Positions 16,757-25,030 of a DNA stretch of 64,000 nucleotides are shown here, piece by piece (within the stretch, counting starts at the first letter, position 1; each line of letters begins with the position of its first letter). The translations under genes and the position numbers were made by a program. Below the pieces are notes generated by a model. It was not told the DNA's origin. It did not search any database and saw only the letters and a program-made list of their open reading frames with translations. The DNA is from Muricoccus nepalensis (GTDB lineage: Bacteria > Pseudomonadota > Alphaproteobacteria > Acetobacterales > Acetobacteraceae): NCBI RefSeq assembly GCF_006438825.1, contig NZ_RCZP01000004.1, forward strand, positions 62,001 to 126,000, read 5' to 3'.

Positions 16757-17821
16757 ATGCGGCTGAGCGTTCTGGGCGCGGGGGCGGTCGGCCCCGCCGC
16801 GGCGGTGCTGGCGGCCTCGCGCGGGCACGCGGTGACGATCTGGTCGCCCTCCGGCCGCGGCACGGCGGGGATCGAGGGCGGGATGGAGGCGGAGGGCGCG
16901 GTGCGCGGGTGGTTCCCGCTGCGCGTCGCGGCCGGGCTCGCGGAGGCCCTTGACGACGCAGAGGCCGCGCTGCTCGCGGTGCCCGCCTATGCCTTCCCCG
17001 ACCTGCTCCCGCGGATCGCGCGGGCGCTGCCGCCCGGCCTGCCCCTGCTGATCGCGCCCGCTGCCTCCCTCGCGCCGCTCGCGCTCGACGGCCTGCTGGC
17101 GGCGCGCGGGGCACCGGCCGTGCGGGCGGCGATCGGGGCCATGGCGACCACCCCCGTCACCGCCCGGCGCCGGGCGCCCGGGCGCGTCTTCGTCGCGACG
17201 GTGCGGGCGGCGGTGGACGTGGCGGCGGTGCCCTCGGCGGCCGCGGCGTCGATGGGCGCGCTGGCGACCGCGCTGTTCGGCCACGCGAGCCCGGCGGCGC
17301 CCAGCGCGCTCGGCGCCGGCATCGCCAACGCCAACCCGATCATCCACGCCGTGCTCGCGCTCACCAACGTCACGCGGATCGAGCGGGCGGAGGAGTGGCC
17401 GCAATACGGGCTGATGACCCCGGCCGCCTGCCGGATGATGGAGGCCCTGGCGCGGGAGCGCGCGGCCCTGGCCGCCCTCTTCGGCACGCCCGTGCTGGAT
17501 CTGGAGGAATCGCTGCACCGGGCGAACGGCGTTCCCCTCGGCCCCCTGGCGGAAATGGCGGCCCGCATCGCCGAGACGCGCGGCGCGGTGGCGGGCCCGG
17601 CCGCGATGGAGACGCGCTACGTGACGGAGGACGTGCCCTACGGGCTGGCGTTCTACCTCTGGCTCGCGCGCGGGCAGGGCCTAGCCATGCCGGTGACGGA
17701 GGCGGTGGTGACCGCGCTGGAGGCGCTCTGGGGCCGGGACCTCCGGCGCAACCCGCTGCTGGACGGGCTCGACCCGGGCGCGATCGCGGAGGCGCTGGAC
17801 GCGGGCTACGGCCGGGGCTGA
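16757..17821 (+). CDS. NAD(P)-dependent octopine/nopaline (opine) dehydrogenase family protein
   Basis: A 354-residue two-domain dehydrogenase. The N-terminal Rossmann fold starts at once with GAGAVG at 7-12. The C-terminal all-helical domain contains ANANPIIHAVLALTNVTRIE (about 195-214), the segment typical of the octopine/nopaline dehydrogenase fold, in which a histidine serves as catalytic base. Family members reductively condense or oxidatively split opines (amino acid plus 2-oxo acid); others act like ketopantoate reductases. Which reaction applies here is unknown. GGAGCGGGG at 16745-16753 is a plausible ribosome site. Bug receptor genes lie on both sides, so a transported organic-acid or opine substrate is conceivable but unproven. 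Confidence 0.75.
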   Translation: MRLSVLGAGAVGPAAAVLAASRGHAVTIWSPSGRGTAGIEGGMEAEGAVRGWFPLRVAAGLAEALDDAEAALLAVPAYAFPDLLPRIARALPPGLPLLIAPAASLAPLALDGLLAARGAPAVRAAIGAMATTPVTARRRAPGRVFVATVRAAVDVAAVPSAAAASMGALATALFGHASPAAPSALGAGIANANPIIHAVLALTNVTRIERAEEWPQYGLMTPAACRMMEALARERAALAALFGTPVLDLEESLHRANGVPLGPLAEMAARIAETRGAVAGPAAMETRYVTEDVPYGLAFYLWLARGQGLAMPVTEAVVTALEALWGRDLRRNPLLDGLDPGAIAEALDAGYGRG

Positions 17822-17827
17822 CCGGCC

Positions 17828-18790
17828 TCAGTCGAGCCGGATGTCGAGCGGCGCGGCGACGCGGGTCCAGCGCTCCAGGTCGTCGCGCAGCAGGGCGCCG
17901 AAGGCGGCGCCGTCCGCGCCGTTGGGGGTGGCGCCGAGCACGTCGAGGCGCGAGCGGACGAGGTCGGTCCCAAGCGCCTCGCGGAAGGCCTCCGCAAGGC
18001 GCGCGACGACGGGCGCAGGGGTGCGGGTGGGGGCTTCGATGCCGGTCCAGATGCTCGCCTCGAAGCCCGGCACGCCGGCCTCGATGAGGGTGGGGATGTC
18101 GGGGGTGGCGGGGAAGCGCTCCCGGGAGGTCACGGCCAGCACCTTGAACTGCGCGCCCCCGGCGGCGAGGACCGAGGGGACGGAGACGAACATGGCCGCG
18201 ATCCGCCCGGCCGCGAGGTCGTTGAAGGCCCCCGCCGCGCCCCGGTAGGGAACGTGCTCGAGGTTCAGGCGCTCGCGGGCCTTCAGGTCCTCCATGATGA
18301 GGTGGGTGTTCGTGCCGATGCCCGTGGAGGCGTAGGGCAGCGGCTGCCGGGCCTCCCGCGCCAGGCGGAGCAGCCCCTGGGCGTCCGCGACGCCGAGCCC
18401 CGGCGCGGCGAGGAGGGCGACCGGGCTGTCGCTGAGGTGGATCACGGGCGCGAAGTCCGCGAGGGGGTCGTAGGGCAGGCGGCGGCCGATGGCCTTGGCG
18501 ATGGTGAGCTGCCCGGCGGTGGCGAGGAGCAGCGTCAGCCCGTCCGGCGCCGCGCGCGCGACCGCCTCCGCCCCCAGCACGCCGCCGGCGCCGGCGCGGT
18601 TCTCGACCACCACCGTCTGCCCGAGGATGGGTCCGGCCGCCTGGGCGAGCAGGCGCCCCAGCACGTCCTGCGAGCCGCCGGGGGCGAAGGGCACGACGAG
18701 GCGGAGCGGCCCGTCCGGCGTCCAGCGGCCCTGGGCGCGCGCGGCCGCCGGGAGGAGGGCGGCGAGGGAGAGGAGGGCGCGGCGCTGCAT
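17828..18790 (-). CDS. Bug/TctC-family periplasmic solute-binding protein
   Basis: A 320-residue Bug receptor. The start at ATG 18790 has AAGGA about 10 bases upstream; a longer frame to 18844 begins inside the end of hutF and is not preferred. The signal peptide is MQRRALLSLAALLPAAARA. The mature protein shows PLRLVVPFAPGGSQDVLGR near 29-47 and ENRAGAGGVLGAEAV near 61-75, the two glycine-rich family signatures. No cognate TctAB genes are present. It sits 43 bases downstream of hutF on the same strand, so read-through from the hut importer operon is possible, but a link to histidine metabolism is only positional. Confidence 0.88.
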   Translation of the reverse strand: MQRRALLSLAALLPAAARAQGRWTPDGPLRLVVPFAPGGSQDVLGRLLAQAAGPILGQTVVVENRAGAGGVLGAEAVARAAPDGLTLLLATAGQLTIAKAIGRRLPYDPLADFAPVIHLSDSPVALLAAPGLGVADAQGLLRLAREARQPLPYASTGIGTNTHLIMEDLKARERLNLEHVPYRGAAGAFNDLAAGRIAAMFVSVPSVLAAGGAQFKVLAVTSRERFPATPDIPTLIEAGVPGFEASIWTGIEAPTRTPAPVVARLAEAFREALGTDLVRSRLDVLGATPNGADGAAFGALLRDDLERWTRVAAPLDIRLD

Positions 18791-18833
18791 CGGGGTCGGT
18801 CCTTCGGGCTCGCCGGCGTAGCGCCGCGCGGCC

Positions 18834-20195
18834 TCAGGCGGCAAGCCGGCGCAGGGCGGCGCGGAAGCGGGCGGCGACGGCGTCGCGGGCGCGGTGCCGG
18901 CCCTCGCTCACCAGCGCCTCGCCGGCGACGACCGTCGTGCGGACGGGGCTCGACTGGCCGGAGAAGACCCAGGCGTCCAGCAGGGCGTCCCCCGCGTGCG
19001 GCACGAGGGTGGGGTGCGCGTCGTCCAGCTCCACCAGGTCGCAGCGGGCGCCGGGCGCGATGGTGCCGAGGGGCGCGCCCGCGGCCCGGGCGCCGCCCTG
19101 CAGCACCGCGTCCAGCAGGGCGCGGCCGGGATGGGGCGAGGCGCCGTCCGCCGCGACGCTGCGCGAGAGGAGGCGCAGGCGCTGGGAGAACTCGAGCTGC
19201 CGCAGCTCCTCGCGCGGGGCGGTGCCGACATGGGAGTCCGTGCCGATGGCGATGGCGCCACCCGCGCCGGCAAAGGTGGGGAGGTCGAAGGTGCCGTCGC
19301 CGAGCGAGGCCTCGGTGGTCGGGCAGAGCCCCGCCACCGCGCCGCTGCGGGCGAGGCCGCGGCTCTCCGCCTCCGTCAGGTGGGTGGCGTGGATGACGCA
19401 CCAGCGGGCGTCGACCGGCGCGTTGGCCAGCAGCCACTCCACCGGGCGCGCGCGGGTGGCCGCGAGGCATTCCTCGACCTCGCGCGGCTGCTCGGCGGCG
19501 TGGATGTGGATGGGGCCGGGATGGTCAGCGAAATGCGCGAGCATCGCCGGCGTCACGGCGCGCAGCGAGTGCGGGGCGATGCCGAGGCGGGCGTGCGGCA
19601 GGTCGCGCATCGCCGCGGCGCAGCGGGCGAGGATGGCCTCGAAGCCGTCGAGGTCGTTCAGGAAGGGGCGCTGCCCCGGCCCGGGCTCGGCGCCGAAGAT
19701 GCCGCCGTGGCGGTAGAGGCTGGGCAGTAGCGTGAGGCCGATGCCCGTCTCCCGCGCGGCCGCAAGGTGGCGGAGCGCCATCTCCGCGCGGTCGGCGTAG
19801 GGCGTGCCGTCGGGCCGGTGGTGCAGGTAGTGGAACTCGGCGAGGTGGGTGAAGCCGTGCTCGAGGCACTCGACGTGCAGCTGGGCCGCGACGGCCTCGG
19901 CGTCGTCGGGGGTGAGGCGGGCGACGAAGCGGTACATCGTCTCCCGCCAGGTCCAGAAGCTGTCCTGCCCAGCGGGAGAGCGGCGCTCCGCGGCGCCGGC
20001 CATGGCGCGCTGGAAGGCGTGGGAGTGGATGTTCGGGACACCCGGGATGACGTGGCCGGGCAGGCGCGCGGCGCCCTCCGGCGGGGCGGTGCCGGGCGTG
20101 GCGGCGGCGATGGTGCCGGCGGCGTCCGCGGTGATCGTGACGTCGCGCGCCCAGCCGCTGGGCAGCAGGGCCCGGGCCGCGTGGAAGACGGTCAT
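18834..20195 (-). CDS. hutF: Formimidoylglutamate deiminase HutF
   Basis: A 453-residue amidohydrolase that deiminates N-formimidoyl-L-glutamate to N-formyl-L-glutamate, the branch of histidine degradation used with HutG. The zinc-binding HxH is in NIHSHAFQR at 56-63 (H57 and H59). Further family landmarks are the FWTWRETMYRF segment, AEFHYLHH, the IHIHAAEQ strand with metal-ligand histidines, and GTDSH for the metal-site aspartate. Length is normal. It overlaps the histidine-type ABC ATPase gene by 4 bases (ATGA), so transport and catabolism are coupled. No HutG (formylglutamate deformylase) gene is in the window. Confidence 0.93.
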   Translation of the reverse strand: MTVFHAARALLPSGWARDVTITADAAGTIAAATPGTAPPEGAARLPGHVIPGVPNIHSHAFQRAMAGAAERRSPAGQDSFWTWRETMYRFVARLTPDDAEAVAAQLHVECLEHGFTHLAEFHYLHHRPDGTPYADRAEMALRHLAAARETGIGLTLLPSLYRHGGIFGAEPGPGQRPFLNDLDGFEAILARCAAAMRDLPHARLGIAPHSLRAVTPAMLAHFADHPGPIHIHAAEQPREVEECLAATRARPVEWLLANAPVDARWCVIHATHLTEAESRGLARSGAVAGLCPTTEASLGDGTFDLPTFAGAGGAIAIGTDSHVGTAPREELRQLEFSQRLRLLSRSVAADGASPHPGRALLDAVLQGGARAAGAPLGTIAPGARCDLVELDDAHPTLVPHAGDALLDAWVFSGQSSPVRTTVVAGEALVSEGRHRARDAVAARFRAALRRLAA

Positions 20196-20956
20196 GCGCC
20201 GGGCGTCACCGGCGTGGCGGGCTCGGGCGCCCAGGCGACGCGCTGGAGGTAGGTGGCGAGGAAGCGGCGCAGGCGCGGCTCCGCGGCGTCGCGGAACACG
20301 GAGCGCGCCGGGCCGTCCACCAGCACCTTGCCGTGGTCGAGGAAGACGGCGCGGCTCGCCACCGAGGCGACGAAGCCCATCTCGTGCGAGACGACGAGCA
20401 TGGTCAGCCCCGTCTCCGCGAGGCCGCGGATGACGTCGAGCACCTCCGTCGTGAGCTCGGGGTCGAGGCTCGCGGTCGGCTCGTCGAAGAGGATGAGATG
20501 GGGTTCCACCGCCAGCGTCCGCGCGATGGCGACGCGCTGCTGCTGGCCGCCCGAGAGCTGCGCGGGGCGGCGGTCAGCGAGCTTGAGCAGGCCGACGCGG
20601 TCGAGCATCGCCCGGGCGCGATCCGCCGCCTCCGCGCGCGACTTCTTCCGCGCGAGCCGCAGGGCGAGGGCCACGTTCTCCTGCGCCGTCAGGTGCGGCC
20701 AGAGGTTGAACTGCTGGAAGACCATGCCGACGATGCCGTCGCCCGGCGCGGGCACGCGGCCCTCCACCAGCACGCGGCCGCCCGTCAGCGGGTCGAGGCC
20801 GGCGATGCAGCGGAGCAGCGAGGACTTGCCGGAGCCGCTCGGGCCGATCAGCCCGACGACCTCGCCTTTCTCCACGGAAAGGTCGATGCCCGCGAGGATC
20901 TGCGTGTCGCCGACGCGGCGCTCCAGCCGCTCGGCGAGGAGGAAGGGTTGCGTCAT
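20192..20956 (-). CDS. Polar amino acid ABC transporter ATP-binding protein
   Basis: A 254-residue ATPase of the HisP/GlnQ class. Walker A GPSGSGKS at 38-45, Q-loop FQQFNLWPHLT near 80-90, signature LSGGQ at 134-138, Walker B LILFDE at 154-159, and the switch histidine in VVSHEMGF. It energises import by the two permeases and the binding protein encoded just upstream. Start: ATG 20956 is directly preceded by a GTG (20959). GAGGA lies 7 bases before the ATG and only 4 before the GTG, so ATG is preferred. Position between permease and hutF makes histidine or urocanate the likely substrate, by inference. Confidence 0.9.
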   Translation of the reverse strand: MTQPFLLAERLERRVGDTQILAGIDLSVEKGEVVGLIGPSGSGKSSLLRCIAGLDPLTGGRVLVEGRVPAPGDGIVGMVFQQFNLWPHLTAQENVALALRLARKKSRAEAADRARAMLDRVGLLKLADRRPAQLSGGQQQRVAIARTLAVEPHLILFDEPTASLDPELTTEVLDVIRGLAETGLTMLVVSHEMGFVASVASRAVFLDHGKVLVDGPARSVFRDAAEPRLRRFLATYLQRVAWAPEPATPVTPGA

Positions 20957-20966
20957 CACTGGGTCC

Positions 20967-21623
20967 TCACGCGGTGCCGAGGGTGGCGCGGGCGATGCCC
21001 CGCTCCAGCCGGCGCGCGCCGTAGGCGGTGAGCTCCACCAGCAGCCAGTAGCTGAGCGCGAGCGCCGTCATGGTCTGGGCGAAGGCGAAGGTGGCGCTGC
21101 CGACGCCCGAGACAGTGAAGGTGAGCTCGGGCACGGTGATGATGGAGAGGATGGCGGTCTCCTTGATGAGGATCACCGCGAGGTTGGCGAGCGCCGGCAG
21201 CACGGAGAGCGCCATCTCCGGCAGCAGGATGCGGGTGATGGTCTGGCGCGTGGTCAGGCCGAGCAGCCGCGCGGCCTCGGTGTGGCCGGGCGGGATGGCC
21301 GCGAAGCCGCCGCGGAAGACCTCGCTGAAATAGGCGGCCGCGTAGACCGAGAGGGCGAGCCAGCCCGCGAGGATCGGCGTCAGGTCGAGCCCGATGAAGG
21401 GGCCGCCGTAGTAGAGCAGGAAGGCCTGCACCACGAAGGGCACGCCGCGCACGATCTCCACCAGCGCGAGCAGCAGGCCGTTGACCGGGCGCGGGCCGAA
21501 GTGCCGGGCGCAGGCGACCAGCACCCCGGCGACGAGGCCGGTGGCGACGGAGGCGAGCCAGATGCCGACCGTGAGCGGCAGGCCACGCGCCACCGCCCAC
21601 AGGGTTTCGGCCGCGATGCTCAC
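20967..21623 (-). CDS. Amino acid ABC transporter permease (HisM/GlnP family)
   Basis: A 218-residue inner-membrane permease with five or so hydrophobic segments. The EAA loop (GHTEAARLLGLTTRQTITRILLPEM, about 109-133) contacts the ATPase, and EIVRGVPFVVQ near 54-64 is typical of the polar amino acid (HAAT) family. It starts at GTG 21623, overlapping the stop of the other permease gene (GTGA). Together the two permeases form the heterodimeric channel of the presumed hut importer. Confidence 0.9.
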   Translation of the reverse strand: MSIAAETLWAVARGLPLTVGIWLASVATGLVAGVLVACARHFGPRPVNGLLLALVEIVRGVPFVVQAFLLYYGGPFIGLDLTPILAGWLALSVYAAAYFSEVFRGGFAAIPPGHTEAARLLGLTTRQTITRILLPEMALSVLPALANLAVILIKETAILSIITVPELTFTVSGVGSATFAFAQTMTALALSYWLLVELTAYGARRLERGIARATLGTA

Positions 21624-22255
21624 GCGCGCCGCCGGTCGCGGAAGGCCGCCATGATCGTGAAGTTGATGACGAGGTAGATGGCGCCGCAGAGGGCGTAGGA
21701 CTGCAGCGGCATGAAGGTGCTCGACGCCAGGGCCTGCGAGGTGCGCGTGAGTTCGAGGATGCCGACGAGGGAGATGAGGGAGGAGGCCTTGAGGATCATG
21801 ATCGCCTCCCCGACGAGGGCCGGCCGCATGGCCGCGGCCGCGATGGGCAGGCGGATGCGGAGGAAGGCCTGGCTGCGGGTGAGGCCGAGCAGGCGCGCGG
21901 CCTCCACCGTGCCGGGCGGGACGAGGGCGAGGCCGCCGCGCAGGATCTCGGCCGCGTAGGCGGCGCAGCAGAGGGCGAGCGTGCCGACGGCCGCGACGAT
22001 GGCAGGGATGTCGAGCCCGAGGAAGGGCAGCGCGTAGTAGGCGAGCAGGAGCTGCACGAGCAGCGGCACGCCGCGGAAGAAGCTGATGTAGAGGGCGGCG
22101 AAGACGCGGGGGCCGCGCGCGCGCGCGGTGGAGGCGGCCGCGATGGCCGCCCCCGTCGCGAAGCCGAGCGCGATGGCGGCGAGCGACACCGCCACCGTGG
22201 CCACCGCGCCGCGCAGCAGCGCGGGCAGGGCCTCCTCGATGAAGGCCCAGTCCAT
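21620..22255 (-). CDS. Amino acid ABC transporter permease (HisQ/GlnP family)
   Basis: A 211-residue permease, partner of the adjacent one. It has the HAAT-family features SFFRGVPLLVQLLLAYY (about 65-81) and the EAA loop GTVEAARLLGLTRSQAFLR (about 122-140). It begins MDWAFIEEALPALLRG, the usual family opening. The start ATG at 22255 lies 14 bases after the binding-protein stop; the ribosome site is weak. The downstream permease start overlaps its stop, consistent with equal production of both subunits. Confidence 0.9.
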   Translation of the reverse strand: MDWAFIEEALPALLRGAVATVAVSLAAIALGFATGAAIAAASTARARGPRVFAALYISFFRGVPLLVQLLLAYYALPFLGLDIPAIVAAVGTLALCCAAYAAEILRGGLALVPPGTVEAARLLGLTRSQAFLRIRLPIAAAAMRPALVGEAIMILKASSLISLVGILELTRTSQALASSTFMPLQSYALCGAIYLVINFTIMAAFRDRRRA

Positions 22256-22269
22256 GTCAGACGTCCATT

Positions 22270-23103
22270 CTAGACGGTGGGCGCGGGCACGGTGTCGGGC
22301 GTGTCGAAGGCCTGGCCGAACCACTTCGTCTGCAGGGCGCCGAGGCGGCCGTCGTTGCGCATCTTCACGATGGCGGCGTCCACGGCGTCGAGCAGGGGCG
22401 CGGAATCCGCGTCCTTGCGGCCGATATAGCCGAAGTACGACGTCGCGCCGAAGGGCGGCTGCACCACCGCGAAGACGTTCGGCCGCTGCTTCGCGACGTA
22501 GGCGATGTTGGGCAGCGAGTTGGCCACCGCCACGACGCGCCCGGCCGCGAGGTCGGCATAGGCCTCGGAAAAGGACTGGTACTCCCGGATCGGCGGGGTG
22601 GTGCCGGGCAGGGTCGCGACGAAGGCCTGGAACTGGGCGAGCTGGGCGGTGGCCGTCGCGCAGCCGAGCTGCTTGCCCGCGATATCCTGCGGCTTGGTGA
22701 TGCTGGACTCGTTCGCGCGCTTGAGCAGGGCCACGGTCGCCTCGGCCACGGGCACGGTGAAGCGGTAGCGCTCCGAGCGGGCCTTGGTGATGGTGGCGGG
22801 GCCGCCGACGAGGTCGTAGCGGCTGGCCTCCAGCCCCGGCAGCACGGCGGGCCAGGGCAGGTCCTGAAAGGTGATCTTCACGGCGAGCTCCTTGCCGACC
22901 TCGGCGAAGAGCTCCGCGTTCAGGCCCACCTGCTTGCCGCCCTCGGTGAAGTCGAAGGGCGCGAAGTGCATCTCGGTGGCGATGACCAGCTCGCCGGCGC
23001 GCTTGGCCTTCTCGAGGTTGTTGGCGGCGGCGCGGCGGATGGTGGCCGCGGCCAGACCGGTGCCGAGGGTGGCGGCGCCAAGGCCGCGGCGGGTGAGTGT
23101 CAT
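22270..23103 (-). CDS. ABC transporter substrate-binding protein, polar amino acid type
   Basis: A 277-residue periplasmic binding protein (SBP_bac_3 type). Start ATG 23103 has AAGGAG about 8 bases upstream. The leader MTLTRRGLGAATLGTGLAAA carries a twin Arg followed by a hydrophobic core, compatible with Tat or Sec export. The mature part shows GELVIATEMHFAPFDF (about 35-50), the amino-acid binding opening of the family, and the YDLVGG hinge segment. It is the first gene of the leftward importer-hutF operon, divergent from the hut enzyme operon. Ligand inferred to be histidine or a related imidazole compound from context only. Confidence 0.88.
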   Translation of the reverse strand: MTLTRRGLGAATLGTGLAAATIRRAAANNLEKAKRAGELVIATEMHFAPFDFTEGGKQVGLNAELFAEVGKELAVKITFQDLPWPAVLPGLEASRYDLVGGPATITKARSERYRFTVPVAEATVALLKRANESSITKPQDIAGKQLGCATATAQLAQFQAFVATLPGTTPPIREYQSFSEAYADLAAGRVVAVANSLPNIAYVAKQRPNVFAVVQPPFGATSYFGYIGRKDADSAPLLDAVDAAIVKMRNDGRLGALQTKWFGQAFDTPDTVPAPTV

Positions 23104-23199
23104 CGGGGGGCTCCTTCTCTGGGCCAGGGCGCCTGGCGGCGGGTCGTTGCAGGACGGGATGGTGAGGGAGAGAGGCGGTCGGAGCCAAGGGCGCCGAGC

Positions 23200-23216
23200 T
23201 TGACATGACAGGTCAT
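23200..23216 (+). promoter_or_regulatory. Candidate promoter -35 and palindromic operator between the two hut operons
   Basis: TTGACA (23200-23205) is a perfect sigma-70 -35 hexamer. It overlaps at its last base a perfect inverted repeat with a two-base centre, ATGACAGGTCAT at 23205-23216. With a 17-base spacer the -10 would be AAGCAT at 23223-23228, a weak match. The site lies in the 177-base divergent region between the binding-protein gene and the oxygenase-hutCUHI operon. HutC, a GntR/HutC-family repressor encoded 1 kb away, is the obvious candidate to bind it; that is inference. A transcript starting near 23235 would also argue for the oxygenase start at 23281 rather than 23215. Confidence 0.45.
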
Positions 23217-23280
23217 GGACGCAAGCATTCCCCCGGCGGCAAGGCAAGACCCCTTGCGGGCCCTGGCGGGGACGACGCGC

Positions 23281-24255
23281 ATGGACGGAAACACCTCTCT
23301 TCCCGTGATCGACGTTTCGGGGTTGGCCGCGGGTTCAGCAAGCGCCGTGCCGGCCGTCGCGGCCGCGATCCGCGAGGCCTGCACCGGGCCGGGCTTCTTC
23401 TACGTCTCGGGCCACGGCGTGCCGGAGCCGGTGATCGCCGCCGCCGTCGCGGCCGCGCGCGACTTCTTCCACCTTCCCCAGGAGACCAAGGCGCGGGTGC
23501 GCGCCAACGCGCGCCACCGCGGCTGGCACGCCATGGGCGGCGCGCTGATGGAGGGCGCGAAGCACGCGGACCGGAAGGAGTTCTTCTCGATTGGGCTCGA
23601 GCTTCCCGAGGACGACCCCGCGGTGCTGGCGGGCGAGCCGCTGCGCGGCCCGAACCAGTGGCCGGACTTCGCGCCCGCGCTGCGGCCGGCCATGGGCGCC
23701 TATTACGACGCCATGCTGGCGCTCGGCGCGCGGCTGACGCGGGCGGTGGCGGTGAGCCTCGGGCTGGAGCCGGGCTTCTTCGAGCCGCGCTACCGCAAGC
23801 CGCTGCAGCGGACGCAGGCGATCTTCTACCCGCCGCAGGAGGTGGGCGCGGAGGAGGAGGTCTTCGGCGTCGCGCCGCACACGGATTTCGGCCTTCTCAC
23901 GCTGCTCTGGCAGGACGACAACGGCGGGCTGCAGGTGCGGGAGCGGCGCAGCGGCGGCTGGATCGACGCCCCTCCCCTGCCCGGCACCTTCGTCGTGAAC
24001 GTGGGCGACCTGCTGGGGCGCTGGAGCAACGACCGCTTCGCCTCCACGCCGCACCGGGTGGTGAACCGGAGCGGGCGGGAGCGGATGTCCATCGCGACCT
24101 TCCACGACCCCGACTTCGGCGCGCTGATCGACCCGCGGGAGCTCGGCACACCGGACGGCGAGGCGCGCTACGAGCCGATCACGGCGGGGCGGCACATCCT
24201 CAACCGCTTCGACCAGGCCTTCGGCTACCGCAAGACAGTCGCGCCGGCGGGCTGA
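23281..24255 (+). CDS. 2-oxoglutarate/Fe(II)-dependent oxygenase, isopenicillin N synthase family
   Basis: A 324-residue protein of the plant-type/IPNS-like non-heme iron family. It opens with LPVIDVSG (7-14). The facial triad is intact, with HTD at 200-202 (H200, D202) and H258 in TPHRV, and the 2-oxoglutarate-binding RxS at 268-270 (RMS). So it should hydroxylate or desaturate a small molecule using O2 and 2-oxoglutarate. An in-frame ATG at 23215 overlaps the putative operator, so 23281 is preferred. Only 4 bases separate its stop from hutC, and hutU, hutH and hutI follow. Such an oxygenase is not a known step of the histidine pathway; the substrate may be a modified imidazole. Confidence 0.85.
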   Translation: MDGNTSLPVIDVSGLAAGSASAVPAVAAAIREACTGPGFFYVSGHGVPEPVIAAAVAAARDFFHLPQETKARVRANARHRGWHAMGGALMEGAKHADRKEFFSIGLELPEDDPAVLAGEPLRGPNQWPDFAPALRPAMGAYYDAMLALGARLTRAVAVSLGLEPGFFEPRYRKPLQRTQAIFYPPQEVGAEEEVFGVAPHTDFGLLTLLWQDDNGGLQVRERRSGGWIDAPPLPGTFVVNVGDLLGRWSNDRFASTPHRVVNRSGRERMSIATFHDPDFGALIDPRELGTPDGEARYEPITAGRHILNRFDQAFGYRKTVAPAG

Positions 24256-24259
24256 CGCG

Positions 24260-25030
24260 GTGCCGGACGGCGGCGCGCCGCAGCCGCGCTACGCGGCGGT
24301 GAAGGAGTTCGTCCTCTCCCGCATCGCCTCGGGCGAGTGGGCGGCGAACGCGCGCATCCCGAGCGAGAACGAGCTGGGGCCGATGCTCGGCGTGTCGCGC
24401 ATCACCGTGAACCGCGCCTTCGCGGAGCTGGCGCGGGAGGGGCGGCTGCGGAAGGTGCCGGGGGTCGGGACCTTCGTGGCCGCGGACCTCGACGGCAACA
24501 AGCCGCGCACGGGGCTGACGAGCATCGAGAGCATCGCGGAGGAGATCCGCGGGCGCGGGATGGCCTGGTCCTGCGAGGTGCTGGCGCTCGGCGCGGCCAC
24601 GCTGACGGAGGAAGCGGCGGACGCGCTGGGCCTGCCGCGCGGCGGGCGCGTGCCGGCCTCGATCGTGCTGCACAAGGGCGACCTGCTGCCGATCCAGCTC
24701 GAGGAGCGCTTCATCCGCCCGGGCTACGCGCCCGGCTACGAGGCCCAGGATTTCTCCGCGCGCACCACCTACGACTTCCTGCGCGAGGTCGGCAAGGTGA
24801 CGGAGATGGAGCAGGCGGTGACCGCCATCCTGCCCCTCGACGAGATCGCGCGGCTGCTGGAGGTGGGGCCGCGCGACCCCTGCCTGGTGATCCGCCGACG
24901 CACCTTCCGCCACGGCGAGGCCACGACCTTCTCGCGCCTGACCCAGCCCGCCAGCCGCTTCGAGCTCTCCGGACGCTACCGGATGCAGGACGGGCCGGGC
25001 GGCCACTACAGCCTTCGGGGAACCGCATGA
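24260..25030 (+). CDS. hutC: Histidine utilization repressor HutC (GntR family)
   Basis: A 256-residue GntR-family regulator. The winged-helix DNA-binding domain occupies about 8-75, with [22 protein letters not shown] as the recognition region and GVGTFVA closing the wing. The C-terminal UTRA-type effector domain (about 90-250) contains [21 protein letters not shown] and YDFLREVG, characteristic of HutC, which senses urocanate in studied bacteria. Starts at GTG 24260, 4 bases after the oxygenase stop, and overlaps hutU by 4 bases, so it should regulate its own operon. The palindrome at 23205-23216 is a candidate operator. Confidence 0.92.
   Translation: MPDGGAPQPRYAAVKEFVLSRIASGEWAANARIPSENELGPMLGVSRITVNRAFAELAREGRLRKVPGVGTFVAADLDGNKPRTGLTSIESIAEEIRGRGMAWSCEVLALGAATLTEEAADALGLPRGGRVPASIVLHKGDLLPIQLEERFIRPGYAPGYEAQDFSARTTYDFLREVGKVTEMEQAVTAILPLDEIARLLEVGPRDPCLVIRRRTFRHGEATTFSRLTQPASRFELSGRYRMQDGPGGHYSLRGTA

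Noticed and set aside
23215-23280. Upstream ATG as start of the 2-oxoglutarate oxygenase
   Set aside because: It lies within the palindrome and upstream of the transcription start predicted from TTGACA. The family N-terminus LPVIDVSG fits the ATG at 23281.
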